From Lepeophtheirus salmonis (taxonomy: Eukaryota; Arthropoda; Copepoda; Siphonostomatoida; Caligidae), in NCBI RefSeq assembly GCF_016086655.4, contig NC_052135.2:70219702-70283701 (forward strand): a stretch of 64,000 bases of DNA. The letters run 5' to 3'. This document shows positions 12,681 to 25,700 of this stretch, piece after piece. The notes under the pieces are model-generated. The model did no database searches, was not told the DNA's origin, and was given only the letters and a program-made list of their open reading frames with translations. Numbering within the stretch: position 1 is the first letter of the stretch; every line of letters begins with the position of its first letter. Position numbers and translations under genes: made by a program.

Positions 12681-14189
12681 ATATATTCTACCAAGAAGGG
12701 TAGGTGTTAACGAATTTGATCATAAATTCAGATGTTTAGTGAATTGGCCGGAAGGTGTTCACAAAAGATTGGCTTCACATGACTAAGAAGGGCATGATGA
12801 GATTCTTTTAGTTATCTCCATGGAGAGAAAAACAAAAAGAGAACCAAAACAGTTGGTATTTGCCCAATGAGACTTATGCTGTTTACTTTTACGTATATAG
12901 TGTGCTTACATATCTGATGATACAGGCTTTATCTTGCATTAATTATAGTGTAGTTATATACTTCTTCTTTTTTTTTTGTTACTACAGCCTAGTAATCTGC
13001 ACCACCTTGCAGAATTTGGCGGCTTTTTTTTTTAAATTTGCTCTTGTCTTATTTGTTCCCATATATTAGGAAGTGTAAAAACCATTGCTAGCCATTTTAT
13101 TGGAGAGAAAGACAAAACCAAGAGTTTAAGAAGCAGAGACCAAGGCCCAAACTTTGAGGGAATCGTGGATCAAAACAATATCAATAATTTAAGCCTTAAT
13201 GGATCGAGACCAAATCCAAAAAAAGGAACAAATTATTCGGTTTTTTTGTTTTTAGAAAAGGAATATTTTTGTCTGATTTCTCTGGTCTTGGTATTGGTTG
13301 AAACAGAGACTTTAAGGAACAAGACTGATCTTGAGAACCATATCACTTGGAACAGTTCATACTGTATCTATAGAAAATTGTTTTGATGTCAACCAATGAA
13401 TGTTATTTAAAATGATAATAAAGGGAAATAGTAGTATAAAAATCGACAGCTGACCAATAAATATAGTGTCAATTTTCTTTTTTTTTTAATATCTCACTGA
13501 GTTATTACAGTTAGAATACAACAAAATTCCGAAAAGTCCGAGTAAATGGGATTATTGGTTTATCAGATTCTTAGAGACTATCAATGCAACGAAGTAGGAA
13601 TTAACATTTATTACGTTCGCATTTATGTAAATGGAAGATTTTACTAATAAAAGGGCCTTGAAGTGAAAAACTGTATTATGTACATAGTACAAACAGCGAA
13701 CCCCAGACTGTACGAATCCGGACTAAGTGGCAAGTTATTCCTGTATTTTCTTAATGTTATCCATTATAATCCTTTCCCTAGATGAAAACGACCAAATGTT
13801 TCATTATGTTCGCATGTATTTAAATGGTCATTTTATACTTGAAGGGTCTTGTAGTCCGAAACCTAGACAGGTGTAATCTATAATAGGAGCGTCGCTAGAC
13901 ACTTTTTCTGGGGCTCAAGCTAACCCAAAAGTTTAAAGCAAGCAGTCGGAGAAAAATTAATTTCGTATTTCTTTTTTTACGCCTTTTTTTAAATTAAGTA
14001 TATCTTGTTCATTATTGGTCACATCGGATTATACGATAAAGGTTTGGTAAAGGAGTGAGTGTATTCTATAAACGATCTTTTGGACAGTATTGTGCTTGGC
14101 CGTTTTGGTCTTGAATTATCGTACGTCGAGTAAAGAGGTCTCAAAGAAAAAATTTGCCATATTTTACATTTTTACTACCTGAAAGGAAA
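12681..14189. other. No gene recognised
   Basis: AT-rich sequence with chance reading frames. ATCGACAGCTGACC at about 13442 is an isolated piece of the CAGCTGAC repeat family. The stretch from about 14025 may be the decayed 5' part of the mariner copy that follows. Confidence 0.35.
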
Positions 14190-14782
14190 AAACGCGTCAT
14201 TTCTTAAGTGGATTGTAACTGGTGAGGAAAAATGGATCACTTACGTCAATGTCAAGCATATAGATCGTAGTTGAAAGTGGCACAGACCGTAGCCAAGCCA
14301 GGATTGACTGCAAGGAAAGTGTTGCAGTGTGTTTGGTGAGATTGATGGGGAATAATCTACTATGATCTGCTCTCCTATGGCCAAGGGCTCAATTGTGCTC
14401 TCTACTTTTAACAACTCGACCGTTTGAAGCTGGCGATGGAACAGAAGTGACCAGTATTGCTGAATTGGAGAGGAATCGGGTATCATCAAGACAAAGTCAG
14501 GCCAACACATCTTTAATGACGCGCCAAAAGCTCCAGGAGCTAGGATGGGAAGTTATTATGCATCAGCTCTACAGTCAGGACCTGGCACCAAGTGAATACC
14601 ACCCATTCATGTCTACAGCCAACACACTTGGGAGTACAAACTTGGCCTCAACAGAGGCCTATGAAAATTGATTGATCGACTTTTTTGCCAATAGGGACCA
14701 GGGCTTCTACGAGAAGGGCATTATGAAGTTGGATTATCGTTTGCAACAAGTTATCGAACAGAACGGAGCATACTTGGCTTAA
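14190..14782 (+). pseudogene. Mariner (DD34D) transposase remnant
   Basis: Fragments across frames match classical mariner transposase in order: KWIVTGEEKWITYVN (first catalytic block), then a degraded centre, QKLQELGWEV, a block with LAPSEYHPF in place of the usual SPDLAPSDYHLF, and the terminal EQNGAYLA followed by TAA at 14780-14782. The third catalytic Asp appears replaced by Glu (PSE instead of PSD), and several stops and frameshifts break the frame, so the copy is inactive. No terminal inverted repeats were identified. The family is distinct from the DD37D copies at 7736-8457 and 41226-42491. Confidence 0.75.
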
Positions 14783-14875
14783 ATCAAATGATTGTAACAC
14801 TTCTTATAATGCATTGAAATAAAGCGAAAAATATAAAATTACTTTTTCCTCAATGTATATATATATATATACATT

Positions 14876-15259
14876 GTGTACAAGCTGCAATGTTTGTAAA
14901 AGTTGCAATTTGTATAAGCAAATTGTACAAATTTCAATTTGTTCGTCTTACAATGCATTAGTTCATTACAACATTGGTCATTCTAATTACAAACTATAGA
15001 TTAGTATTATCATTTCATTTTGATCAATTAAAATTGTATGCTTATTATGTATAATGTTATTTATCTGCAATATCATTCTGGATATTTGAGCTTTATAAAG
15101 CGCCTCACAACAAATATGACATAGTACTCCCATTAAAATACTCAAAAATGACAACATTTATACATCCATCATCCATGGAACATTCAGTTATTATTCGTCT
15201 CGTTTTGTAGTTGCAACTTTGTACAAGTTGCATCTTGTACAAAATAGTAACTTGTACAC
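14876..15259. mobile_element. MITE with TTGTACAAG-type inverted ends
   Basis: The left end reads GTGTACAAGCTGCAATGTTT and the right end, reverse-complemented, reads GTGTACAAGTTACTATTTTG. Both ends then continue with repeated TTGTACAA and GTTGCAA motifs in inverted orientation. The 384-bp body has no coding capacity. No clear target duplication is seen, and a (TA)n tract lies just left of it. Confidence 0.45.
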
Positions 15260-16094
15260 AAAAAACCAATTTATAATACTAATTATATTAGAGTGTTAAA
15301 GGATGAAAGCCTGCAACGGCCCTGATCTAGACATAAGAGATTATTTCTGTACTTTGACAATTTTATCTAATTATGCCAAACTGCCATAATATAAACAAAA
15401 CCTTGAGCACATTTCTCACTTTCTCTTTTTTAACCTGTTCTTTTGAACAATGACATCCCATAATTAGGGATGAGATTTTTGTAGAGCGTATGAAGAAAGC
15501 GGGAACGAGACTTATTCTACAAACGAACTAAGACCTCTAGCTAATATCAGCTGCGTGTTATATGATTTAGCGGAGGGGGGGGCAATGATTTAATGTAAAA
15601 AGGAGAACTTTCTATATTTAGAATATTTTTAGTGCAGGGAAACTTTCATAACTTGTATTTAAAGCTAATATATTATTAAGCACTAATGGTAGTACTCAGC
15701 ATTGTCTGGAGATATTAGGGATAAACAAACAGCCACATTTTGTTTCAATAATACAGAAGATCACTTTCTAACAAGTCCTCAGTGTTCCTCTTCCTTTTTC
15801 ATGATCACACTCAAATGTTGTTACTCAACACTTAGACGTTCTCGCCTCAAGAATAAAAAAAGAATTATAACAGCTTGATATTTTCCTAAATATGATTTGA
15901 TGAGCCAGGGAGTACTTTAGCTCTCTTATAAACTTCATCTAGAGTCCAATTATTTTTATATAAATTATATATAAAGTACTTACCTTTTTCTCTTATTAAT
16001 ATGAGTTGAACTAAGCGTCCACAAGATCTCATTCATTACTATATGTCAGCGTTTTATATTTTAAACAACTCTTAACATAAACTGTAAATATAAA
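15260..16094. other. No gene recognised
   Basis: AT-rich; no supported gene, RNA or complete repeat. A G run lies near 15577. Confidence 0.35.
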
Positions 16095-16330
16095 TGATAT
16101 ACATCAGGGAGCACTATATACACTGCATCTTGTATATAAGCTCAATGCGACATGCAAAACCCCTGCGAGACTTCATCAGTATTACTATATTTTTATTTCT
16201 TAAATCAAAAATATGAATAAGATATATATTAGGGAGCACTATATACATTGCACCCTGTATACACGCTCGATGCTACGTAAAAAAGCGCTTGCGAGATTTC
16301 ATTTCATTGTTATTTATTACATAATGACAT
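16095..16330. repeat. Tandem duplication, unit about 120-125 bp
   Basis: Two head-to-tail units share AGGGAGCACTATATACA, TGCA(T/C)C(T/C)TGTATA and TGCGAGA(C/T)TTCAT in the same order, starting at about 16095 and 16220. A third, more decayed unit may precede them near 15990 (AGATCTCATTCATTACTATA). Non-coding. Confidence 0.55.
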
Positions 16331-17574
16331 ACAAATATAAATTTTGTTTTATTAATTTTGATATTATTTTAAATAAACAAAGGGTTAGTGAGAATTCTTT
16401 TTTGAGAGAGAGAGATGTTAACACTACGACAATCTATTAAAGAATAAACTAAACAATAGCACCAACCGCTTTTCATTTTGTAATCTGTCAACTCTGTTTT
16501 TATTGTACAAAAATCCCATCTCTACCCATTATATCAACCATTCCTATCTAAATGTTTTGAGACGGCTGTCGATTTCTTTACTCTCAAGTCTTAGTCATTA
16601 CTGTCTAAAATGTTCGTTGCACGCGAATTACATCTGATTAACCTCTAAATATTCCTCAATTAAGTCAATAGTATCTGAACAGTTGGTCAAACACCGGTTA
16701 ACTTCCCTTTAGGGATGAAAGGTTGAGAGATCCCATCAAGATTTCTACGTGCTTTGTTTATTTTCATTTTTTGTCCTACTTACAAAAATATTTTTTCAGG
16801 GTTTACAGAGGCCAACATTCTCTCCATTCATAACTACCACCACTCGAACAACGTGTATTAATGTCCCACACGAAGACGAACATTGATTCCTATTAGACAT
16901 CACTTCTCCAAATATGACGTCAAACATAACAAAAAAAGAAACTTGCACATATGTTTTGATGGCATGAGTGACTTAGATACGTAAATATTACCTACATATG
17001 TATATATGTAGACATCGTCGTATAAATAGCAAAGATTCCGCAAAGGAGGGCCGGTAGTCGAACAACAACGACAACAAAAAGAAACAAGTTCTTTAGTTTC
17101 AACTACTCTAAGAAGGTATTAAGAAGATATTACATTAATATATTATGTAGACATGCTACAGGAAAACAGGAAATAATAATAATATATAAGAAGGTAACTT
17201 GATATGAAAAAAGTATCAAGAATTATAGGATTTTATTTGAGCTGAAGTGAACTTGTTTGTCATTGAAGTATTATGGATTTGTATGATCAAGAAGAGGACG
17301 TTTCCTTAGTTTTGAGGATTGTCTCGAGCAACGTTTTGTTATCTTTTCTCTTCTTCTTCACTTCTTATCGCAGTATACGTAAAAAAAATATACTACATAA
17401 CAAATCACCTTTAATCCCTGATCTAATTAATTTAAATCATTTGTTGATATACTTCCTATATATAAATAAAATCGCAGGGAGTAGATAACAAGACGTTTAA
17501 GAATTCGATAGGAGGTTATTGTAATATATCACTGAGCATTTATTCCTCAGAAAAGGGAACACAACGTTACTAGG
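16331..17574. other. No gene recognised
   Basis: AT-rich sequence. Reading frames here are short, mostly start at non-ATG codons and resemble no family known to me. Confidence 0.35.
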
Positions 17575-17830
17575 CTTTGTTCTAAGCAGTCGATGTGAAT
17601 GCTTCTCCTCCCTCCGGCCTCATATAATCAGTATTCTGAACGTTGATTGGTTGAATTAGCTCCCTTTAAACTATGAACAATTCCTAACGATTATTGAATA
17701 ATTATTCCATAGTTGGTATGAGGTGCCTAACAACAATAATTAACTGCCCCCCCCCCACTTGTTTCTTTTCTGAGGAAGGTTTGCATGTAAAATATAAAAC
17801 TAACGACGTGTGAAAGATAAAAGGTACAAA
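17575..17830 (-). repeat. CAGCTGAC-family dispersed repeat, reverse copy
   Basis: Contains TGAACGTTGATTGGTTGAAT, TTATTGAATAATTATTCC, ATAGTTGG and TTGTTTCTTTTCTGAGGAA. This is the reverse-strand order of the blocks at 31475-31760. Confidence 0.5.
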
Positions 17831-18600
17831 ATCATATTATTCAATAGTAAGAATCAAATCTATATACCAGAGGACGAAACACGAATAGATAGCTTGAGTA
17901 GATTCCTTGTCTTATTAATATATTTTTCCAACGGGAGATGTCGCTTTTTATGATACCACAGATGAGGACATTTTACCCCTCATGACGTATCAAAACTTGT
18001 TCTTCTCTTTGTAGAATTAACCTTCTTAGTTATTTTACACCCACCCAATTAAAAACGTGCATTGTTATTTTAGACTAATATTCAAGTATACTCCACCCCC
18101 TAGCGGACAAAAAAGTTCTTGCATAGCCAAATATATTTGCCGAAATACTGATCTCGTGGTCTTTATTTCGCCACTTGGTTAATAGCTTTGATATTGGTTT
18201 GTCAATTCTTTGTAACTTTTCTTTATTTAAGGATATTGAGCACGGGAACTTTGCATAAGATAATGAAAATACACAACTGATAAGTAAATATAACTAATAA
18301 TTAATGTGCAAGAATCAGTAGAAGAAAGATAGACAGCTGACAAACAATAGAGTGTCTGAATTATTATGTAATTGGAATAACGCCGTGTTTTGTTAAAGGG
18401 AAATTTACCTCTTAAGGGGCCCTTATACTTATTTAGTATAAATAGGGATAATATCTCTTTGATCTAAAAGAAACAATTTTTTTAGAGACTTTTTTTATAG
18501 TCTTAAAGAAAAGTTGTTTTTGTTATTGATCAGAGAGTTGATAATTCACGAATTTATTATCCCACTCGTGTAAAGAGTGTTCCCTGTCACTTATTTTTTT
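17831..18600. other. No gene recognised upstream of the GTPase gene
   Basis: AT-rich; a short CAGCTGAC-family piece lies near 18333. Nothing else recognised. Confidence 0.3.
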
Positions 18601-18826
18601 TCCGGGTGGAGAATAATGTCCCTTTAAATAGTAAGAATAAATAATATGGGAGTGTATAATATTTTCCATTATATATGATGTGAAGGTATAGGCAGCTAGC
18701 TGTACGTGTGTGCGTGCTTGTTTTATAGCTGGTAAGCAGACCATGTGGCGGGCACGCATAGGAAAAGAGATAGAGCAAGTGATCGCGTCTCCCTCACTTC
18801 TTTTTACTTTTTTTTAACATTAGTCT

Positions 18827-18832
18827 TCAGTC
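18827..18832 (+). promoter_or_regulatory. Possible arthropod initiator (TCAGTC) upstream of the GTPase gene
   Basis: TCAGTC matches the arthropod Inr consensus TCAGT and lies about 80 bases before the ATG at 18910. No TATA box is evident at the usual distance. The motif is short and could be chance; transcript 5' ends would be needed to confirm it. Confidence 0.2.
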
Positions 18833-18909
18833 ATTAAATTACAAGGATTACGTCGTATACTGTGAACATCTGAGTCAGTGGTGTTGTTGTGACGGATGAC
18901 ATTATTAAC

Positions 18910-19731
18910 ATGAAAGATAAGACCAGTGATCCCAAAGTCTCCTCATCAAGTTTAGGAGAATTTGTTCGAGCAGGAGGAGAAAGACTCTCTCTTCGCTTTG
19001 AGAAGGAACGTAATCGAGAATGGGTTCAAAAGTTTTCGAGAAAGGATTTGAATCGAAAAAGTGTAGCTACCTCCTCTCCCTCATCAGAAAGGCAGTTTCA
19101 ACCCAAAGTCCCTAATCGGAATTCCGGAGCCTCTCCTCTTCCGCAAAGAGAGAGTGTTCTCCTCAATGGACATAACACTACCCCTGAAATAGAGGAGGAA
19201 GAGGAGGCAGGGCTAAGTTGCGTCATTTGTATAGGATCCACAGGAGCAGGTAAAAGCTCAACCATCTCTAAATGCACTTCTCAAAGGGCAAAGTGTAGTT
19301 CAGGAACGGAAAGAGAAACCAAGAAGTGCGCCAAGTATCATAGATTAGGAGAGCATAATGGTTCTATTTGGGTAGATACCGTTGGATGGGATGACATTGA
19401 CTGTGAAGACGCTGATAGTTTCAAAGAAGTCCTTCGATTCATTGATAAAAATGATATTATGAACGTCAAAGCCATTTTATGGAATGTTATTCCAAACATT
19501 CGACGAGATGCACTCCTTAGTAAGCAAGCTGCAATTATTGATCTCTTTAAACCTGGTGAGATATGGAATAATGTCATTATTGTACTGAAGCAGTCCATGA
19601 ATCCGGAGAATGACGGCAAAGGGGCATTGAGAGCTGCTTTAGAGTATAACGCTTATGCAAATATTCAAGTTGTTGGCTATCGCTTTTTTGAGGATCCGAC
19701 AATCTCTGAAGCGCAAAGAGAGTCCTTGAAG
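18910..19731 (+). CDS. GTPase gene, exon 1 (G domain)
   Basis: Encodes residues 1-274, including the P-loop and DTVGW. The open frame extends upstream to a GTG at 18889, but the first ATG is at 18910. It runs through the donor to a stop at about 19750 that is used only if unspliced. Ends ...SLK in phase 0 before GTATGT. Confidence 0.8.
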
Positions 19732-22700
19732 GTATGTGTTTCGTCGATCTAGATTGTTTTGTTTTTCAAAAATGTCACCTACTTATGTAAATTTAATTCA
19801 ATGACATGCACTTCCTCATTTAACTTTCTCTTTCCATGTTTTGTTGATATATACTAATTAATTTTGTGTAAAACTCCAAGTAATGGCTCACTGAATTAAC
19901 TTTTTATCCTCCTTATTTTCCAGGACCCAAAAACTCGCGAGGTTTTCAATATTAAAACGAATGAAGAAGTCAGAGCTATCATTGATGAAAAACTTGAGGA
20001 TATTAGGGACCCCATTCAAGTTGTTTTTCATAATTCCAAATGTGCAGACTGCACAGAAGTGGGCGATATCCGTCTCATGTCATCATATTGTCATATGAAA
20101 CCCTATCGTATTCATCCAGGAGACATTGAGCAATATCATCCTAAGAAAACAGAGTTATTTCATCCGAGCGAACATTATATTTATGGTGAGAGCCTTTTAT
20201 AAATACATATGCACTGGGCCCGGAGCAAAACTATAAAACTAATGTAATATTGACGATTCATGTGGTTAAAATCAAGATATTCTAAATTCTTAGATTTTTA
20301 TCATGTGGATTGCACAAAAAGGTATTAAATATTCCCTTACGGTACTTATCAAATACCTATAAGAACATTACATATAAAATCGCCTTTTTGAAGAAAAAAA
20401 AGTGACTCGTTACACATTTGCTCCGGGCCCACGAAGAATAAAAATGATGCCTTCACGGTAAATTTGGAGTTAAAGAATCATTGTCAATTTAATGTCTTGA
20501 TTTATAATAAGGCCTGCTCTTAATTCCATATATTTGACTAATTGAAGTTAAACTTTTCGTATACATATAATATAAATTGACTTGTTAGTTACATTTTTGC
20601 TTGGGGTGAGGATACTTTGTCAAGTTTCTCTTTGTATATGATCATCATATGTGTTCTTCTAAAAGTACATAACAAATGATGGAATATTAATTAGTTATGT
20701 ATACCATATTTTCGACCTTTTAAATCCAATAGTAAAACAGAAATCCCTTCATACAAGTATTACTGCGATAATTATTTAATTAACGGAAATACTTAATAAT
20801 TATTAATATAAGTAGGAAATATTCGTTTATAATTGTCTTGTTCTTTGATAAGAGTTCTATTTAAAAAAGTGATGTAAGTATTACTTCACTTTCGACATAG
20901 ATACAATGTATCTTAGTATGGAAACTCTTTTTCTTTTTTTTTTTTTATAAAAAAACATATATTGTATTCTAATTGATACGTATATATACTTCGTTATTTG
21001 AGTGATGGTGTGATGAAAATAATGATATAATTCAATGATCCCGGATCCGTGGGATAGCTTATAATAATTAGTCTTCCTCGTAAATATACTGACGTGCCCA
21101 AATTTGTTATTGTAAAATCAGTTAAGACTCGGTGAGAAGCCGATTTTTCCCTGTTTTGTGATTTTTTAGACCACGGTTTTACCTCACTAACACTAAACTG
21201 TCCATGTTTATGTTTCTTTCACCCTAATCAACGTTCTGTAATTTGATAGGTTGAATTTGAAGTTTTGTTAAGCTCTGAGTAATTCCAAACAATAATTGAA
21301 TAATAGTTCCATGGTTGGGACAAATTGGCTAACTACCAACTGATTTTAGAGGTGTTTGGCATTGGTGGGATTTCTTATTTATTACAAACGTAGTTACAAT
21401 TTCAAATGTAATTGTAACATACTAGAAAACTACACATAAAAATTCGTTGAAAGATCCTATAAGTCACTTATGATTCTCATAACTTGGCTTGATACATTAG
21501 ACGTATGAACGCACAGTCTTAGATTAAAAAACTTTGTAAATTCGAGTCCTTTAGGTAACTTTGAAATGCAGCCTGTTTCGTTCTCTTTGGATAAGAAAGA
21601 AGGTTTATGAAGAAACAAAGACCATCGTTCTTTTGCAATTTTAGATTTTTCCAACTGTACAGAGTTTTACAGTTTTCCTCGCACTCTCTAACGACTCGAT
21701 CTTTGACTACCTGACCGAATCCTCTCAGTGGTTTGTCGCGCCACAGCCAACCACCTCTCTTCTTCTGACATATCCGGGATCATAGCGAAGTGGTAATCGC
21801 TGCGGTTTCCTATTATAATGCAAATTCTTGTCCTTTAATCCAAGAGTCTTGTTCATTATGAACAATCCGTCATGTCTAATGATATTTTAATTGATAACGG
21901 AGAATTAAGTGATAAGCACTTCTTCCATTGGAACTACCGTCGTGTTTGATTATTTTTCTTTTATCTTAATATATATTATATTAGTGATAGGTATTATTAT
22001 ATCAGTTTAAAAGAATTTTCCCATTTTTTCCTAAAATCGTTATAACACAAAAATTTACTAAGGTTTTTTTTTTTTTTTTTTGTCAGCTGTACATGTTTCC
22101 ATACATTTCCCTAATCAGGTTTCGGAATGCTGATCGGTTGAATTAAAGTTAGCTCCCGTTATGTTCTGAACAATTTCTTGTCAATTTTTGTATACTAAAA
22201 CCGTAATTGGGAAGAATAAGATATCTACTACCAACTTATTTCGGGCCTTTTCCCAGTTATATGATGAGAAAATTGTGCGAGATACAATAAAGGGAATCGT
22301 GTCGTAAACTTTATTGTATCACGCAACCTTTCCGCCAAAAATAAGAAACATTATAAAGCCCAAAAATTATTTGGTTAGCAAATATGTGAATCATAGCAAC
22401 TATTAAATATATCCATTGTAATCCCAAAGTATCAATGTCAATATTTCTTCACAATTTCTTAAATGAATTAAATATGTACGAGAATATATTTAATAATATT
22501 AAAATATTGGTATTTTATTCTATAATGTATTATAATATGGCCTAGATATATTTTATTAAGAGCGTAATTCATTTTTTGACAAAAGAACGTTGTAGAAAGG
22601 GGAATATCACCCCTCTATGCAACACCATCTTCTCCGGGGATGAAGCCTGCACATAGTTATATTTTTTAGTGTCATTTTTTAATCAACCCCATTTTTTGTA

Positions 22701-25700
22701 GACTGATTTTGACTACAAGAAGGGTCCAGACTTGTAGTTGTACCCAATTGGTTAAAGTTATAACGATGGTCTTAAAACGCTCTATAATTTCCAGAGCGTA
22801 GCATCACACTAATATATACGTACATCTATGTAGTATGTAAAACGAAATTAGGCCAATCAAAAAATAAATAAATAATACATCAAAAATTTCCCCTTGTTGT
22901 GAAACATTGAAGTTTGTTTGACTTTAGTAATTGCATGTACTTCATCTTATTACATATTATTAATTATAATTAAAAGTCAATAATTTCTTCAAAAGTCGTT
23001 CACATTTGACTCATTTCGTAATACTTTCTATATAGTGTATCCTCACAAAGAGATGTGCTATAACTTATATGTAGATACGTGGTACCTATTTACGAGAGAA
23101 AAATATTGACGTAATCTTTTATTTTTTATATGATTATGACAAACACACTTATCTCCTTCTAAATCAAACATCCCTGCACATTGATAATCTAGTTTTTCAT
23201 CAATCATTTGGTTTTTTATGCTTGAAATTGTATTCCATTGGTTGATTTGGGACTTTCTTATTTTTGATGCTCTGAAGCATCGGCGACGAAATGTATTTTC
23301 AAGTGGGGGAGGGGGGGACAAATTACATAATGTTGACGTCATCTTTTCTTCATTGGCTTTTTGACAGAAAAGTTTTTTTATAAATGTCAAATTTGACTAT
23401 TAAATTTTTTTTTAAATTATTTTAATGTTGAATTATTCCAGAATAGACTAAATTTGAACGAATTTTTCGTTCAAATCATTGGGAAATTGATTATTTTTCA
23501 TATTTTATATAGAAGGGGAAATATTTGTATTGTAATAACTAGTGATGTCCAAATTATGCAAATAAGATTTATTTGCATTTTCGACTTTTATTTTCATTTT
23601 CCCCCGTCATTTGTAGGTAAATCATATTCAATTATTTGAGTAAAGGGAGGATTGAGTACGAGTTTCGGAGGGGCAAGGTAAGAATAACAGGAATGGATGA
23701 ATCCATTGGCACCATGAATCATAAAGAGAAAATTACTCGGATATCATCAGTGCAATAAATAGAAACGGCCATCCAGTAGAATTTATTTTCAATATATTTA
23801 CATTCATTCGAAGTGAAACCCCATCTTTTTAAATCGACCATACATAGGATAGTGCTCATTAAGGAGCTCGGTGGTATCAAGAATTGTACTTGTGTGCCTG
23901 ACACAAAGTATTTGCCATGCATACTTTGCAACTTTAGCGCTAAAGCCAACAGGAAGTGTGCCCTTAGAACAGGATGGACAGGTACTAAAAGAATGTATAT
24001 TTAAGCAACAAGGGAGACAAAGCTACACAGAAGGTGCTCAACGTCATCCCTTAACACGATAACGACGATGGCGTCTTCAATACTGCCCTAATGAAGGCCT
24101 TGGTCTCTGCTAATATCCCCCTTGCCAAGATTAACAACAGGGAGTTCAAATACTTATTGGAGAAGTACTCTAAGAAGACGATGCCTCCCCGCACCACCAT
24201 GACCAGGACAATGAAGAAAACAAGTAAGGAGTTAGTGGGCAAAATAGAAGAAGGTGCTGCTGATTGAGAAATTTTAACTATATATTTGTTTTATACCAAA
24301 ATACATCTTATTTTACCGTATTTATTTCCATTTTTAACCTTTTTCTGTATTCTTGGGTTTTTTTACTAGCATTTTTATGCATTATGTGGACATCACTATT
24401 AATAACTATAAAAATTCCACAAGAGTTTGGGGAGGGGGAGCAATGGCCACTTGCTCCTATGATTCCGGCTCCACTGCTTTGGAGTCTTTTATAGGATTGA
24501 GCATTGTTCACGAAGCTGTAAGATATAGATTATATCACACTAATATTAGGCAAAGAGGAGTGGTAATTAAATCACGGAACCTGTTATAGTGTGAATAACA
24601 TCATTTTTGATTATAAATTCGTATTTCTGTAAGCTAATATGATTTTTTTAAATAATTAAACTGCAGTATTTTGGCATTGTTGTATTATTATTGCTATATT
24701 ATGTGGCATTTTAATCAACCTTTCCGTTATTGTGGTAGTATTTGAAACTTTGTCCTCATGGAGTAACACCTCACTGACATTAAAGTTTACAATGTATTTA
24801 TAGAATATCATTTGAGACTGTTTCTTTTTTAGAAGAAAGGTTGCGAGATACAATAAATGTAATGCTGTGATCTAATATGCACCATATACAAAGGAGTATA
24901 TATAACACAAAGTTTTAACCTTTAACCATAATATTCTCACGTCTCTAATGTTAGTTAACATAACTGGTTCGATGAATATTTTGATTAATTAAAAGCATTA
25001 CTTACTGGGTTTCTCAGAGAATTTGTCTAGGACTCGGTAAGGAACATTTGATGTTTAATTAATTAATATAAACAATTAGAAACTAAAAACATTCATGGAC
25101 AAGTTTCTCACATATTGTTATACACTATTGATAGACAAGTACAGGTTCTGAGAAAAGATTGGTTAAATTGATTTTTAATTGACATGCATAAATATGCTCA
25201 AGTTGCGTGATGGCAACTGTTGAAAATTTAGCTCCACTTTTTCTTAGTAATATTTTATTTTAAAAAAATATTATTTGCTTAGAGTAAGCTGCCAGGGCTA
25301 GCCTCCTCCCTCCTTATCAAACAGTAGCCTCTGGATTGTTCCATATGATTTATTCTTAAAAACAGACTTAAGCCTTCTGTGAAAGCAAAAAACAGACATT
25401 TTGAATGAAGTTTTACATAAATAATGTATTTCTTATTGATAGGAAAATGTACAGTGTATTCGGCTGTGAGCTATCGATGTGATTGCTTCTTTTTCCCTAA
25501 GCATTGTTATGAACGACGTTGATTGGTTGAATTAAAATTACCTCATGTTAAGTTGTGAACAATAGGTCATGAGCGTTGTTTACGTATTCTAGTTTTTAAA
25601 TAAGGTAACAGAGAGAGGCGCCGTATTGTGACAAAATAATACAGCTCCCTGCATAATAATTATCATTATCACATAGAAGAGATACCAGCGCCATCTGGCA

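Noticed and set aside
18889..18909. GTG at 18889 as the start of the GTPase
   Set aside because: A eukaryotic gene is expected to use ATG; the first in-frame ATG after the stop at 18871 is at 18910.
19338..19619. Reverse-strand frame of 93 codons
   Set aside because: It overlaps the well-supported GTPase exon on the opposite strand and has no recognisable domain.
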